Origin: Oscheius onirici
Lineage: Eukaryota; Nematoda; Chromadorea; Rhabditida; Rhabditidae
Direction: 5' to 3'
DNA length: 64,000 bases
NCBI GenBank assembly: GCA_932521025.1
Contig: OW051472.1
Span: forward strand, 5,642,001-5,706,000
Part shown: positions 10,814-21,152 of the stretch, one piece after another
Layout of the letters: every line of letters begins with the position of its first letter
Position numbering within the stretch: the stretch's first letter is position 1
Made by a program: the position numbers and the translations under genes
Notes under the pieces: model-generated
Databases searched by the model: none
What the model was told of the DNA's origin: nothing
What the model saw: only the letters and a program-made list of their open reading frames with translations

Positions 10814-13085
10814 ATGCAACTAGGCCATCTTCTCGTTTTATTAGCCTCCTTTTCTGTAATTTGTACGGCCGACACTTGTCAGTCCTGCATACAGCAGCAG
10901 AATACATGGTGTGTGGATTCCAACACTTGTCAGACAGCGAGTTGTAATGTGACTGTCAAGGTATAGAATCTTGAATATAGAATACTGAAAGTGTAGGATC
11001 GATTGAACTGTCCAACCGCTCCTAAACCTGGGTATGAGTACACAGACGACTTTGGAAGATACACGGCTATGCCGATAGTCGTGGCGGCAGGACTATCTGA
11101 TCCGACAGTCTGCCTAAAGAATGCCATTCCCACTTTGACTCTTCACAAGCTGATCAACGCTCCATGCTCGTCTTATGGAGAAAGTAAGTTTTGTTTCTGT
11201 TTATATAGTTAGGTCAGCTTTTCTTCCTGGAACTAACCCCATCAGCTCAAATATAACATGTTCACAAGTGTCAGTTGCCTGCGTTTCTTTGTTACAGTAG
11301 GATAACATGTCAAGACGTGTTCTATCTAATCTCCTATGTGTCAAGCGATCTATATTTACAAGGTTGAAAACGCCCTTCCAGGGCTAAAGTAGAAATTCAA
11401 GACTTCGCTCTGTCACGGAGCCCTAGTCGTGGTTTCCCTTTCATTCCTCCTTTTTTACTCTCCTCCAGTCACTCTCACTGACCCTCAAAAGAAACTACCA
11501 AAATTGGAACCCGCTCCCTCCCAAGTCTAATTCCGAAATGTAGGATCAGAAGTTCCTATCTTTAGTGAGTCTCAGTCCTACTGTCCCTTCCCTTCTCTCC
11601 TTGTCACTCTGTTCCAGTCACACAGTCCTGTAAGAGACTACCAAAGTCGTTAGAACACTTTGCGCACTTGCTTTTTTTCCTTCTCTACTATTTACGCTGT
11701 CCACATCGTCCCCTTTCGTCTAATTTTTCCCTCCTGTCGTCCCTGTATCCCTTCATTATATGAACAATATCCTTCCCTGCTGCTCTCTGTCCCTGTTCCT
11801 ATTTCTATCTGCTCATGTTCTCCTCTAGTCCTGTTTTCCAGTTGATACCGCCCCGTTGGAGCTGAAGTTATAATAGAAACCCCCTTGAACGCTTTCCCCT
11901 ATTTCTAACCCGAATATGATTCTCTGCTGTCTGTAAACCATCCCCAGTCAAAAATAATCAAAGTCCACATACTTGCATATTGACTTGTCGAGACTTGTTT
12001 AAACTCCCGAATCGGATCTTCACAAATCTCCCCTCCTTATCCTCAATAAAAGCTTCAGACACACTAACAGAGACCTGGGAGCAATTTAAAGTGGATTGTA
12101 TGTCAGTTCTATGTGAAAGTAAAGGCTGGGACTGTTGGCTTGTCTACCTCTCGTGCTACAACACTTTCGCAAACTATCCAACATTCCCACTCTTGTAGAT
12201 ATGGGCCATACAACAAAAATTATCTGCATATTCCAACAGACAACTTCAGATACGACCTGTCAAGTGTACACCGCCTACGATGTGAGTCAACAGATCATTG
12301 TCATCTCTTTTCGAGGAACAGACGGCGAAACGCAACTTCTCGAAGAGTTTGAGAGTTTGCTAGACAAGAAAGAGCCCTTCTTCGACAGTGGTCACGTTTT
12401 CAAGTTCTTCTACGATGCCTTCCTTCTCCTCTGGGGAGAAGGCTTGGAAGCATCGGTCAGGAGCTTAAAGTACCTGTATCCAAACTACAGTGTCTGGGTA
12501 ATACAGCTGTTAGGTCTAAACTATTCTGAGTCCAGGTGTTTGGTCATTCTTTGGGAGGTGCTCTTGCTTCAGTCGGTGTTTCCTACATTGAAAAAGTTGG
12601 TCTATCCGCTCCGGAACAACTTCGGCTAGTGACTTTTGGACAGCCACGCACTGGTGACCGAGAATATGCTGAATGGCACGACAATACAGTATGTTATGGC
12701 CTTTGTCAGATCAAAGTTTCAGTTCCTTTACTCTTATCGGATTGTGAACCACAAGGACCTCGTTCCTCGAGTTCCGCCACTCGGTGGCCCTGATGAGATC
12801 TGGCACCATCGCTATGAGATCTGGTACAACAACAGAATGGCTAAGGGAATGCCCTGGATTATGAGTGCCGAGGGAGATGGACACTACGGAGCCAATGCGC
12901 AGGTACTGTTTTGTGAAGAAGAACATTAATAACCGAAAATATGCTTAAACATACGTTTTTAGCCCGACGCCGTCACTGTCGATCATATGACCTATTTTGT
13001 AAGCAATTTTTCTCTAAATTTAATCCAATAACTTCAGGACAGAGACATGTACAAGTGGGCAGGCAAGGGATGTCACCAGGACTAA
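10814..13085 (+). CDS. Secreted class 3 lipase, paralogue 2
   Basis: Same family as its neighbours: secreted alpha/beta hydrolase. Exons 10814-10960, 10997-11183, 12250-12497, 12536-12688, 12723-12902, 12963-12998 and 13038-13085 give 332 residues. Signal peptide MQLGHLLVLLASFSVICTA is followed by the CQSC module, GYEYTDDFGR, ISFRGTDGE, the elbow FGHSLGG (a valine/phenylalanine pair replaces VMGHS of the others), NHKDLVPRVPP and WHHRYE. It has fewer introns than paralogue 1. Its second intron is unusually long (1,066 nt, pyrimidine-rich in places) and has no recognised gene. The poly(A) signal AATAAA is at 13109-13114, six bases from the opposing signal of paralogue 3. Confidence 0.92.
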
Positions 13086-13128
13086 TTCTATTCGTTCAAA
13101 AATTGTCGAATAAACTATCTTTATTGTA

Positions 13129-14639
13129 TCACTGATCAAGATGACAGCCGGCAGCAGCCCAAACATACATTTGTCGGTTCTGAAGTGATTGAATGAAATG
13201 CAGAACAAAATAACTTACGAAGTAGGTCATGTGGTCTGCGGTGCTTGTGTCAGCCTGTAACCTTTTTTGTTCGAACATTCTTTTAAACCCTTACCACAGT
13301 ATTGCTGCAATAGTGTCCGTCGTCTTCCGGACACATCGTCCACGGATCCCCGACGGCCATTGTGTTGTTGTACCAAATCTCATATCGATGATGCCAGACC
13401 ATATCCGGTCCTCCTCTTGGAGGAATGTGAGAGACAATGTCATGGTGGTTTACGATTCGGTACGAATAGAGGAAAGTCGCGTCGTGCCACTGGGCGTAAG
13501 CCTTGTCTCCCGTACGGGGCTGAAAAATGAAATTAGAGTTCCGGGCGCCTGTAAGAAATTTCAAAGCTAAAAAGACTAACCTGACCGAAAGTTACGAGAC
13601 GAGTTTTGTCGGGTGTAGCCAGATTCAATTTCATCAAAAGGCTGGAACCGACCGAGGCTAAGGCTCCTCCAAGACTATGACCCATAACCTGAAACCATTT
13701 ATCGTTTAGAAATGAGAGAACATACGTAGACATCGTAAGTAGGATACAGATATTTCAAATTCCTGACAGATGTCTCCAGACCCTGGTTCCAGAGCAAAAT
13801 GAACGCATCGTAAAAGTACTTATAGACGTGTCCGCTGTCAAAGAATGGCTCCTTCTTTCTGAAAAAGAGGTCTATTTAAAGGGAATTCGACTCGCGCTCT
13901 TTTTGGATCGAAGACGGCAGTTTCGAAATTTTCTGCAAAGTCTAAGATAAAACCAAAGACAATAATTTAGCAGAATGTCAAAAAGCTTAAAATGTCGTCT
14001 TCAACCAATCCATATGTTTCTTATTCGCTATTTGCTTACTCCAAGAAACTCTCAAACTCTTCGTCAAGTTGAAGAGCTCCATCTGTACCGCGGAAAGAAA
14101 CGATGATGAGCTTCTGAGTCACGTCGAAGGCAGTGTAGACATGGCACCCTTGTGTCGTGTCTGAAACGGTATGAGCAAAGAGACAAAAAGACTCACTTCG
14201 AATTATTTCCGAACACGGGGCGAAAATGTTTGCGTGAACGGTAGCGGTGGGGATTGCGTTCCTTAGCAAAACGTAACGTAATTTTTAAAAAGTATACTTC
14301 AAGCAGACTGATGGATCATCTAATCCGGCAGCGACAATAATGGGCATGGCAACATTTCTTCCAAAGTCGTCCGTGTACTCGAATCCCGGCTGAGGAGTGG
14401 TCGGACAATTCAGCACATTCTAATGAGAAGTTTACTTTGAAAATATACCTTCACCTTGATTGCAGTTTGACACGTCAGCGGCTGGCACTTGCTGGTTTCA
14501 ACGCAAAATCTAAAACTCTGTTGAACACGAACTTGCTGAGCATATACGTGTGACCAGCTCCAACACAACTTTCGCAGGTTTCCGCGGCGAAACTTCTTTT
14601 GACGACAGCTAAAAGAAGCAACAGGAGAGGCAGTTGCAT
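13129..14639 (-). CDS. Secreted class 3 lipase, paralogue 3
   Basis: Minus-strand exons 14639-14548, 14509-14455, 14419-14298, 14261-14197, 14160-14040, 13858-13726, 13688-13581, 13519-13295, 13254-13219 and 13179-13129 join to 335 residues. Signal peptide MQLPLLLLLLAVVKRSFA, cysteine module with CESC, GYEYTDDFGR, IVSFRGTDG, elbow VMGHSLGG, HHDIVSHIPP and WHHRYE are all present, so the Ser-Asp-His set looks complete. Introns are 35-40 nt apart from one of 61 and one of 181. It is divergent from paralogue 4 with only 136 bp between the start codons, and convergent with paralogue 2 with 43 bp between stops. A minus-strand AATAAA is at 13120-13125. Confidence 0.92.
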
Positions 14640-14775
14640 CGCTGACGAAACAATGCAGGACATAAAGATATAAAAGCCATTTCGTTGAGACCTCTAATGG
14701 CTCAAGAACAAACAATTATCAAGATCCTTAGGAGAACAGAGAACACACTCCCGATTCTAGTCTTATCTCGATTAG
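14640..14775. promoter_or_regulatory. Very short bidirectional promoter region, lipases 3 and 4
   Basis: Only 136 bases separate the two divergent ATGs. A TATAAAAG on the plus strand at 14669-14676 is suitably placed for lipase 4 (about 100 bases before its ATG). Expression of both genes from this interval is an inference from the spacing. Confidence 0.5.
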
Positions 14776-16214
14776 ATGGCCATGCTGCTGCCTTTGCTGC
14801 TCTTGGCTTTAGCTCCGGGACACTTTGCAGCAGAAACTTGTCTCTCGTGTTCCGCTCAGAATCACACGTGAGATTTTAAATGAACATTGGTATTCGAGCC
14901 ATTTTCGAAGCATTTTCAGCCGGCGTTTTCTAATTTTTAGCATTTTGATTTTGATTTAGATGGTGTGTGGAGACTACCAAATGCCAGCCGCTCACATGTA
15001 AAACGCATATCAAAGTGAGGTTAACGCAAAGAGAGGATTTCTGAAGAAAATTCAGGATCCATTAAACTGTCCGGAAGCTCCGCAACCTGGCTACGAGTAC
15101 TCTGACGACTTTGCTCGGAATGTCGCCCTTCCAATTATTGTGGCCGCTGGAATATCTGATCCGGCCAAATGCCTGATGTAAGTCAAACTCTAATTCTAAT
15201 GACCTCTCCCACAGAAACGCCATACCAACAGCCGTAATTTCTCAAGTTGTCGACGCTCCCTGTGCCTATCTCGGTCCAAGTTAGTCCGTTTGCTTCTTCT
15301 GGGAAAATGTATTCAGACGTCAGCTGTCACGCGTACACAGCATACGACCCAGTGCAGAAAGTGATTATTGTTTCCTTCCGCGGAACAGACGGCACTTATC
15401 AGCTTTTGGAAGAATTTGAGAGTTTCCTAGAGTCAGTTTAACTTTAGTTTTTCTGCAGTTGAAACACTGGTCCATGCGGCTTTATTGGCTGTGGCCACAA
15501 CGGCACTGCTGTCTAACTGTCTTGACTTCATTGGGTTCATTTCTAGGAAAAAGGAGCCCTTCTTCGGTAGCGGTCACGTTTTCAAGTACTTTTATGACGC
15601 CTTCATGCTGCTCTGGAACCAGGGACTCGAAAACTCTGTCCGTCAGCTGAAATACCTCTATCCCAACTACGATGTCTGGGTAAAACTACTGAATAACAGA
15701 AGACAGAAGATGAATTTAGGTAATGGGACATTCGCTGGGAGGAGCCTTGGCCTCAGTCTGTTCCAGCTTCATGATGAAGACGAGCCTCACCACACCCGAA
15801 AAGACTCGTCTCGTAACATTTGGTCAGCCAAGAACAGGAGACAAAGACTTTACTCAATGGCACGACTCAACTTTCCTCTATTCGTACAGAATCGTTCACC
15901 ACAAAGACATTGTTCCTCACATTCCTCCAAGAGGAGGACCTGACGAGGTCTGGCACCATAGATTCGAGGTGGATTAGAGAGTACAGTCCTTCAATTAGTA
16001 GCTCAGATTTGGTATAATAACGCAATGGCCGTTGGAGATCCGTACACTATGTGTGCCGAAGATGATGGACTGTATTGCAGTAACAAACAGGTGACTTTAG
16101 ATTTATCGAAAACGGTGTCAGTTACAGATTGATTCAAGCTTAGCAGACCACGGGGATTATTTTCGCGAAAACATGTACGGTTGGGCTTCTCGTGGCTGTC
16201 ATCTTGATCAATAA
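14776..16214 (+). CDS. Secreted class 3 lipase, paralogue 4
   Basis: Exons 14776-14867, 14960-15014, 15056-15177, 15215-15279, 15317-15431, 15547-15679, 15720-15968, 16007-16090 and 16128-16214 give 333 residues. The signal peptide (MLLPLLLLALAPGHFA) may start at the first or second ATG. The CLSC module, GYEYSDDFAR, IVSFRGTDG, elbow VMGHSLGG, HHKDIVPHIPP and WHHRFE are intact. Intron positions match paralogues 1 and 3, so these are recent duplicates. The stop codon overlaps the AATAAA (16210-16215). The last exons are antisense to the open frame of the Str-like receptor's final exon. Confidence 0.92.
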
Positions 16215-17614
16215 ACTTTGACACCGTGTTTGACTGACTGTCGGTGTTGTGTTCATCGTAACTGGATGACATTTCGGGCTTCCGAAATCTTCCCCGAAGT
16301 GTTCGTATCCTATGTGTACTCAAGTAATAGACGACAACAAAAGGCTCGAAGATTGGATACAAGAGTATTGGCACATTGCCCATACAGCTCATGTCGAAAA
16401 GCATCGGTCCAATGAGCGCCATCGTGCAAGGAAGGTGCAGGAGGAGGAGAGGAACCAACGTCTGAAAAATACTTTTTATTGTGATTTTGTGTCTCTAACT
16501 TGCATGACCATCATCTTGAACAGAACTCTGTGCGCTTCAAGAGTCTGTGAGCTCCTTTTCGTCAAAGGAAGTTTCTGGAAACAGAATGAAAAAGGGAAGT
16601 GACACCATGACCCAAAACGTTTGGGACTTTATTAAGAACCCTCAAATTTGTATTTCCACTTGTATTTTTCAGCTTTTTTCCAGCTCAAAGATGAAAAATG
16701 ATTTAGTGACTAAAGTTTAATCACAGTGACATCTTGCTCCAAAGCTGCGAATTGCTTATTTTTGGCTTACACCTATTTTTCACTCACGGCAAGCTGCCCT
16801 GATACCCTAGGCCAGTCTCTAGTGCAAAAAAAACAAAGGTCTTACAGCCGTTATAGTACGATGTATTTTGTTGCCACAGGCGCAAATTATCGCGAAGAGA
16901 GCAGTGTTGCAACTGAACAGACAACATATGCCTGCATAGCTCCTCCATATGTGCACCACATCCACAGATTCGGCACTTTTCTGAAAAGTTCGAGTCTTTT
17001 CCACTACCGAACCATATACAAGAAAGAAACACTGTGTAGGTCTTGAGCTATTGACATGTTGCCAATAGCAGCATAAACGTCGACGTCGGAGCTCTCACCC
17101 AGAGTCCAATTTAGACAGAAAATTGTGCCAAACAATAGGTACGAAACAGCTGTGAAGACTATGATTTTACGGACGGATAACAGACTTTTGTAGTTTGCCC
17201 TGTAAGCGTTTCTTTCAGAATATGAAGAAAACTCCAAACCGGCAGAGAAGAATGTATCAGTAGAGAAAGTGAGCAGCTTCGAGAAAAATCTGAAGAAATG
17301 GTACAGATCCAGATAATGGCATATTTGGCCGGAAGGGCTCCGTAATGAGTTATCGGTCCGGTCGATTACGTTTTCGTGGTAGTAGAAACGCTTAAGATTC
17401 AAGTTCTGTTGTAACTTTGAAGGAAAGTTACTGGATGAGAGATGGTGTCCCCAATCATATGCAGCATATTAGTTGTCGAAAAGACTAACATCTTGTAAGA
17501 TCCGAGACTGTACTTGCTCCAACAGATAGACAGAGGAATAGCCACCCAGTTGAGTAAACCGGCCAAGATGCGTCCAGCTACAATCAGATGATCGTAAGCG
17601 ACTCCGGGAAGCAT
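16003..17614 (-). CDS. Seven-transmembrane chemoreceptor, Str-like (3' end uncertain)
   Basis: Nematode serpentine receptor. Minus-strand exons 17614-17432, 17405-17013, 16980-16846, 16574-16500 and from 16461 downward. The first has TM1 then SLGSYKMLVFSTTNMLHMIG, matching the SYK motif after TM1 of Str proteins. The fourth has KRSSQTLEAHRVLFKMMVMQ, the usual loop before TM6. The fifth has LLYPIFEPFVVVYYLSTHR, the TM7 end. The first intron is only 26 nt and the second 32 nt; both are needed to keep the frame. The last frame stays open to 16003, overlapping lipase 4 exons on the other strand; the real stop or a further splice may lie nearer 16220. Otherwise it appears intact. Confidence 0.78.
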
Positions 17615-17889
17615 ATTGGAACGAGTGAGCTGACAGTTCTAGAAATCAGCTATATACTCTTTTTGCCTGAAAAGAAAGTATGAGTAGGACGACAGACGTC
17701 GCACTTTTAACTACTTAGAAAGACCGAGAAAGAAGGCTGCCGATGTTAGTTTTTCAGGGGAACTAGGTAATTTGTTCGGACAGAGCCTGAAAATGCAAAA
17801 TTCCGGGTACAAAAGAGAGGTCATCTTTTTTTTTCCGGATGGTTCCATTTACAGCTGGGGTTTGAAGATCTCCCACCATTCGAGCCAGA
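17615..17889. other. Short intergenic gap, promoter side of the Str-like receptor
   Basis: No gene seen. One copy of the short direct repeat that brackets the LINE fragment lies at 17754-17802. Confidence 0.4.
17754..17802 (+). repeat. Direct repeat, left copy
   Basis: CAGGGGAACTAGGTAATTT followed by a block reading AAAATGCAAAATTCCGGGTAC. A similar block lies on the same strand at 19096-19137. The two bracket the RTE-like fragment. Confidence 0.5.
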
Positions 17890-18848
17890 CGAGGTGATTC
17901 ATGCAACTTCGACGTTCGGGTGCAGCGGGTTCGGACGGTCTTACTCCTGCGATGCTGTTCCACGCCAAAGAAGAAGCTGGCCCCATCATCTGTAATATCC
18001 TCAACCACCTTGTGAATGGAGGAAATGTCCCCAAAGGACTAACAGAAGCGATAGTTACGCTGCTCTACAAATCAGATGTCACCAATGAGCCGGCCTATCT
18101 GTCTGCTGCAATGTGCCAAAGTGCTCACACGGGTGCTGATAAGAAGAATGGAGAGAAGACTCGAAGAACAATCGGATAACTGGCAAACTGGATTTCAGAA
18201 AGAATTTTCAACGATGGATAATCTCCACGCCGTCATGATGATCATTGAGAAGAACTATGAGTACAAACTGAAGCTATGTCTGGGCTTCATCGACTTCAAA
18301 AAGGCCTTCAACACCATCAACTGGCAATCCACATAGAACTCTCTTACGGAAATGGGTGTCCACTCTACTCTAGTCCAGTTACTCCAACGTCTTTACGAGT
18401 CTGGGTCAACATTCGTCCTGATCAACGATAGCCGAGTTCCAATTGACGTCAAAAGAGGCATCATGCTCATGCTAACAACAAGATCGACTGGGGAAACGAA
18501 GGCATAAGAATCAACGGTCAACTTCTGAAAACTCTTGGATATGCCGATGACCTCGTACTCTTTGCCAGAAGTCGCGCTGGTATGGATCGAATGATGAACA
18601 AGCTGACGAACGTAATGAGCTCGGTCGGATTGGAAATCAACGCGAAAAAGACCGTACTCCTGTCCAACATCGTGAACAAAGCTCCGCTTAACATCAACGG
18701 AGCAAACATCAACTTTGTGGACAGTTTCGTGTTCTTAGGATCGAAGATTTCTATACCACTGTGCGATTCGGAAGAAGACAAAAGACGAATGGGACAAACG
18801 TTCGGAGCTTTCAACAACAGCATTTTAAAGTGGATCCTCTCTTATTAA
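17890..18848 (+). mobile_element. RTE-type LINE fragment (reverse transcriptase), broken
   Basis: Non-LTR retrotransposon reverse transcriptase domain of the RTE clade. The frames in order read GAAGSDGLTPAMLFHAKE, GNVPKGLTEAIVTLLYK, then after a +1 shift near 18085 SRPICLLQCAKVLTRVLIRR, DNWQTGFQKEFSTMDNLHAV, LCLGFIDFKKAFNTINW, then a stop near 18334. IDWGNEGIRINGQLLKTLGY and the catalytic YADDLVLFARSR follow, with VGLEINAKKTVLL after. The segment that should hold RQGDxxSP is missing between about 18455 and 18490, so there is a deletion there. Endonuclease and 3' end are absent here. It cannot be active. The catalytic FxDD-type motif itself survives. Confidence 0.85.
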
Positions 18849-19095
18849 AACTTTAAGGTCGTCCGAAGTGTATTTCGAACTTTTCAACCCCTTTGCACTG
18901 TCAAAATGCGAATCTGAGAGCAATTGTTTTATCGAAATTTTGTGAGGAATCCGGCTACCACGTCCGTTTTTCGAAATAATCCCCTTTTCACTGTTTTCAA
19001 GTCCCCCTACAGTTTGGCACTCTGAAGCCGCGGATAACAAGTTATGTCCTGTCGAGAATTTAGGCAACATTAGGTTTTGAACTTGGAAAGTTCTA

Positions 19096-19137
19096 TCAGG
19101 GGAACTACGTAATTTACGAAATGGTGCAAAATGGGGT
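19096..19137 (+). repeat. Direct repeat, right copy
   Basis: CAGGGGAACTACGTAATTT then AAATGGTGCAAAATGGGGTAC; partner of the block at 17754-17802, same orientation, about 1.34 kb apart. Confidence 0.5.
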
Positions 19138-19258
19138 ACGACGTCGTCAGACGACGAAGTCCGCTGGTAGAAGCGAAAGCAAAAGTGCACTTCTATTTAA
19201 AAACTATTTACAAATATACGATTCTGTTCAATTAGACGCTTCTCAACAGTTGAATTAG

Positions 19259-20135
19259 ATGATGATGTGCGCTCTTCCTCGCGAGAAGATCTTCAATTGT
19301 GATATCTGCGACAGGTCGTTTACATTGAAACAGAACATAGCCTATCACTTCTACGCTGTAAGTTTCAATCTTTCGATCTTTATAACATTTGCAACTTCAG
19401 TATCATCACCCGCGTCTTCCTGATTTTTGTCGTACTACTCAAGAGCCGAGCTACAACTTCAACTGCAACAAGTGTGATCTGAATTTCACTGACAGGGAGA
19501 CCGCTGATTGTCACGAGAAATCCCATGCTGTATTCGCCCAGAAGCCGGGTCATCATTGCAATCAATGCGAAAGATCCTTCAATTCAAATGCAATTCTCAT
19601 CGAGCATATCCAAATTGTCCACGAGAAGCTCCGTCCTGACATCTGCCCTATTTGTGGTCAAACTTTCGGAAGAGCTGGCGGATTGAGACGCCATCGTCAG
19701 ATGGTTCATGAGAACAAGGTAAATCGTTCATCATTACGCTAAATGCTGTTGAAATTCAGCTGTACATGTGTCCTTACGAAGACTGCACTCATCCTGGATA
19801 CAAGTGTAGCAAGGTTAGCACTTTTGGATTGTGACCAGGAAGTGTGGATTTTTCAGGCTCTAGCTGCTCATATCAGATCTCTTCATACGTTCGAGAGACC
19901 GTTCATCTGTCGGACCTGTGGACGTAGTTTTGTTCGGAAAAACGACCTTCGCGTGCATGAAATGACACGCAGCGAATCTTGTGACTTTGTCTGCGAGGAT
20001 TGTGGAGCTGGTATTTTGTCTTTTTTTCTTAAATAGCAGAATGGTTTAGGCTTCAAGCGTGACAACTATCTCCGCAAGCATATGCAACATTGTCTGGGAG
20101 TCCCAATAACCATGAAAGGAAATCCGAATCTATAA
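19259..20135 (+). CDS. C2H2 zinc-finger protein
   Basis: Likely nuclear DNA-binding protein. Exons 19259-19357, 19401-19718, 19760-19813, 19857-20010 and 20050-20135 give 236 residues. Six or more C2H2-type fingers are visible: FNCDICDRSFTLKQNIAYHF, FNCNKCDLNFTDRETADCH, HHCNQCERSFNSNAILIEH, DICPICGQTFGRAGGLRRH, then a finger split by an intron (MCPYEDCTHPGY...HIRSLH), FICRTCGRSFVRKNDLRVH and a final CEDCGAG...RDNYLRKHMQHC. There is no other domain and no clear acidic or repressor region. Three successive ATGs (19259, 19262, 19265) could start it. AATAAA is at 20184-20189. It sits between two LINE fragments, but its own frame is complete. Orthology not determined. Confidence 0.88.
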
Positions 20136-20220
20136 TTTTAAGTAATTATCTTATTCCTGCCTGTTTTATTTTATTCCTGTCCTAATAAAGAGTTTTATAA
20201 CACAAGTTCTCTCTGCCCTC

Positions 20221-20250
20221 CGTCTGTCTCTCTCTCTGTCTCTCTCTCCC
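20221..20250 (+). repeat. (CT)n simple repeat
   Basis: Pyrimidine tract of repeated TCTCTC/TGTC units just downstream of the zinc-finger gene's poly(A) signal. Confidence 0.8.
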
Positions 20251-20264
20251 CTACGTTACTGCTG

Positions 20265-20430
20265 TAGCGCTTAATAGATCAGAAACTTGGAGCCTGCAAG
20301 AATCGGACAAGAAGTATATTGAAGTGTGTCAGAGACGGATGGTTGGTATCACTACTTTCGGCAGATGGCCAAACGACAGAGTACGCGAACGAACTAAGCT
20401 GTGGAACTGGAGAAAAAAAGTACTCTGACT
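20265..20430 (+). mobile_element. RTE-type LINE, 3' ORF fragment
   Basis: One frame reads SETWSLQESDKKYIEVCQRR then MVGITTFGRWPNDRVRERTK, ending at a stop. This is the conserved C-terminal part of RTE reverse-transcriptase ORFs (SETW...QRRM.GI...R). It is the part missing from the fragment ending at 18848, and is on the same strand 1.4 kb downstream, so the two may be one element split apart or two separate relics. Confidence 0.7.
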
Positions 20431-20457
20431 AAAGATCTACTCTGATTTTTCAGCGTT

Positions 20458-20655
20458 TTGCAGTTTTCCAAGTCTGTTCAATGCTTTGGTTTTTTTCACA
20501 TTTCTGCTGCTGATGTACTTCCGAAGAGAAGCCCAAATGAATGGAGAGGATGAGTATGGCCGAAAAGTGACGAAAAAGCTTGAGAAGTTGCCAATCCGGA
20601 TGAATGAAGAGACTTTGATGATCGAAACGAGAGACAGTGGCTATATTTCAAAAAG
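20458..20655 (+). other. Orphan exon-like open frame
   Basis: After a TTTGCAG acceptor an open frame gives a hydrophobic stretch (NALVFFTFLLLMYF) followed by a charged tail (VTKKLEKLPIRMNEE, IETRDSGYISK). A GTTAAT follows the lysine/arginine codons as a possible donor. No start, no partner exons and no family recognised. It could be the last membrane exon of a lost gene. Confidence 0.3.
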
Positions 20656-20665
20656 GTTAATTAAA

Positions 20666-21152
20666 TCAGATCTTCTTGCAACAGTAGGCATAGAATTCTC
20701 CCTGGAAGCAAATAGAGTCTTCGGGACAGAAGTTGTGGGAACAGTTGCGACCCAGATATTTTCCGTACCAGCGGGATCCCGTGATGTTAGCAACCTCCTT
20801 TAGACCACGAGTTACACATTCCGGAGCTTTTTCGTTTATTTTAACACGATCTGCAGCTCCCTGGTCACAGCAACTTCCCATGAGTCCATGCCAGCCCATC
20901 ATGCAAAAGTATCCTTCCGTACAGTTTTTCGGAGATGCCCTCGGATTTTGAAATCCGGTATAGCATGTTCCATTGCTGACAGGATATCCCGGGCAAGTTT
21001 CCCAATCAGCTGCAAATATTGTGTTAACATTGTGTGTATTCTTTACCTATTTCGGGAATATGAGGCGAGTTCGGTATATAACGGTTGCTGTCTCCTCCAC
21101 AGCCTTTGTAGAAAAAGAGAAAACGCTCCTGCGTGTCATGGTCCACGTAAAC
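20666..21152 (-). CDS. Secreted cysteine-rich protein with degenerate Kunitz-like segment (5' end not found)
   Basis: Two minus-strand exons are well supported: 21152-about 21048 and about 21010-20666, joined by a 37-nt intron. The first carries FLFFYKGCGGDSNRY, which is the Kunitz core, but the cysteine before FFY and the two terminal cysteines of a normal Kunitz domain are absent. The second has paired-cysteine modules (WETCPGYPVSNGTC, CMMGWHGLMGSCC, CSHNFCPEDSICF, YAYCCKK) like those of the gene at the left edge of the window. No start codon or signal peptide is found upstream in frame, so a first exon is missing from my model or the gene is truncated. Function unknown. Confidence 0.6.

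Noticed and set aside
16312-16602. Plus-strand 96-codon frame with charged residues
   Set aside because: It is antisense to receptor exons that carry TM6/TM7 signatures and splice in frame.
18825-19190. 121-codon minus-strand frame after the LINE
   Set aside because: No recognisable domain and it spans the end of the LINE fragment and the repeat; likely chance.
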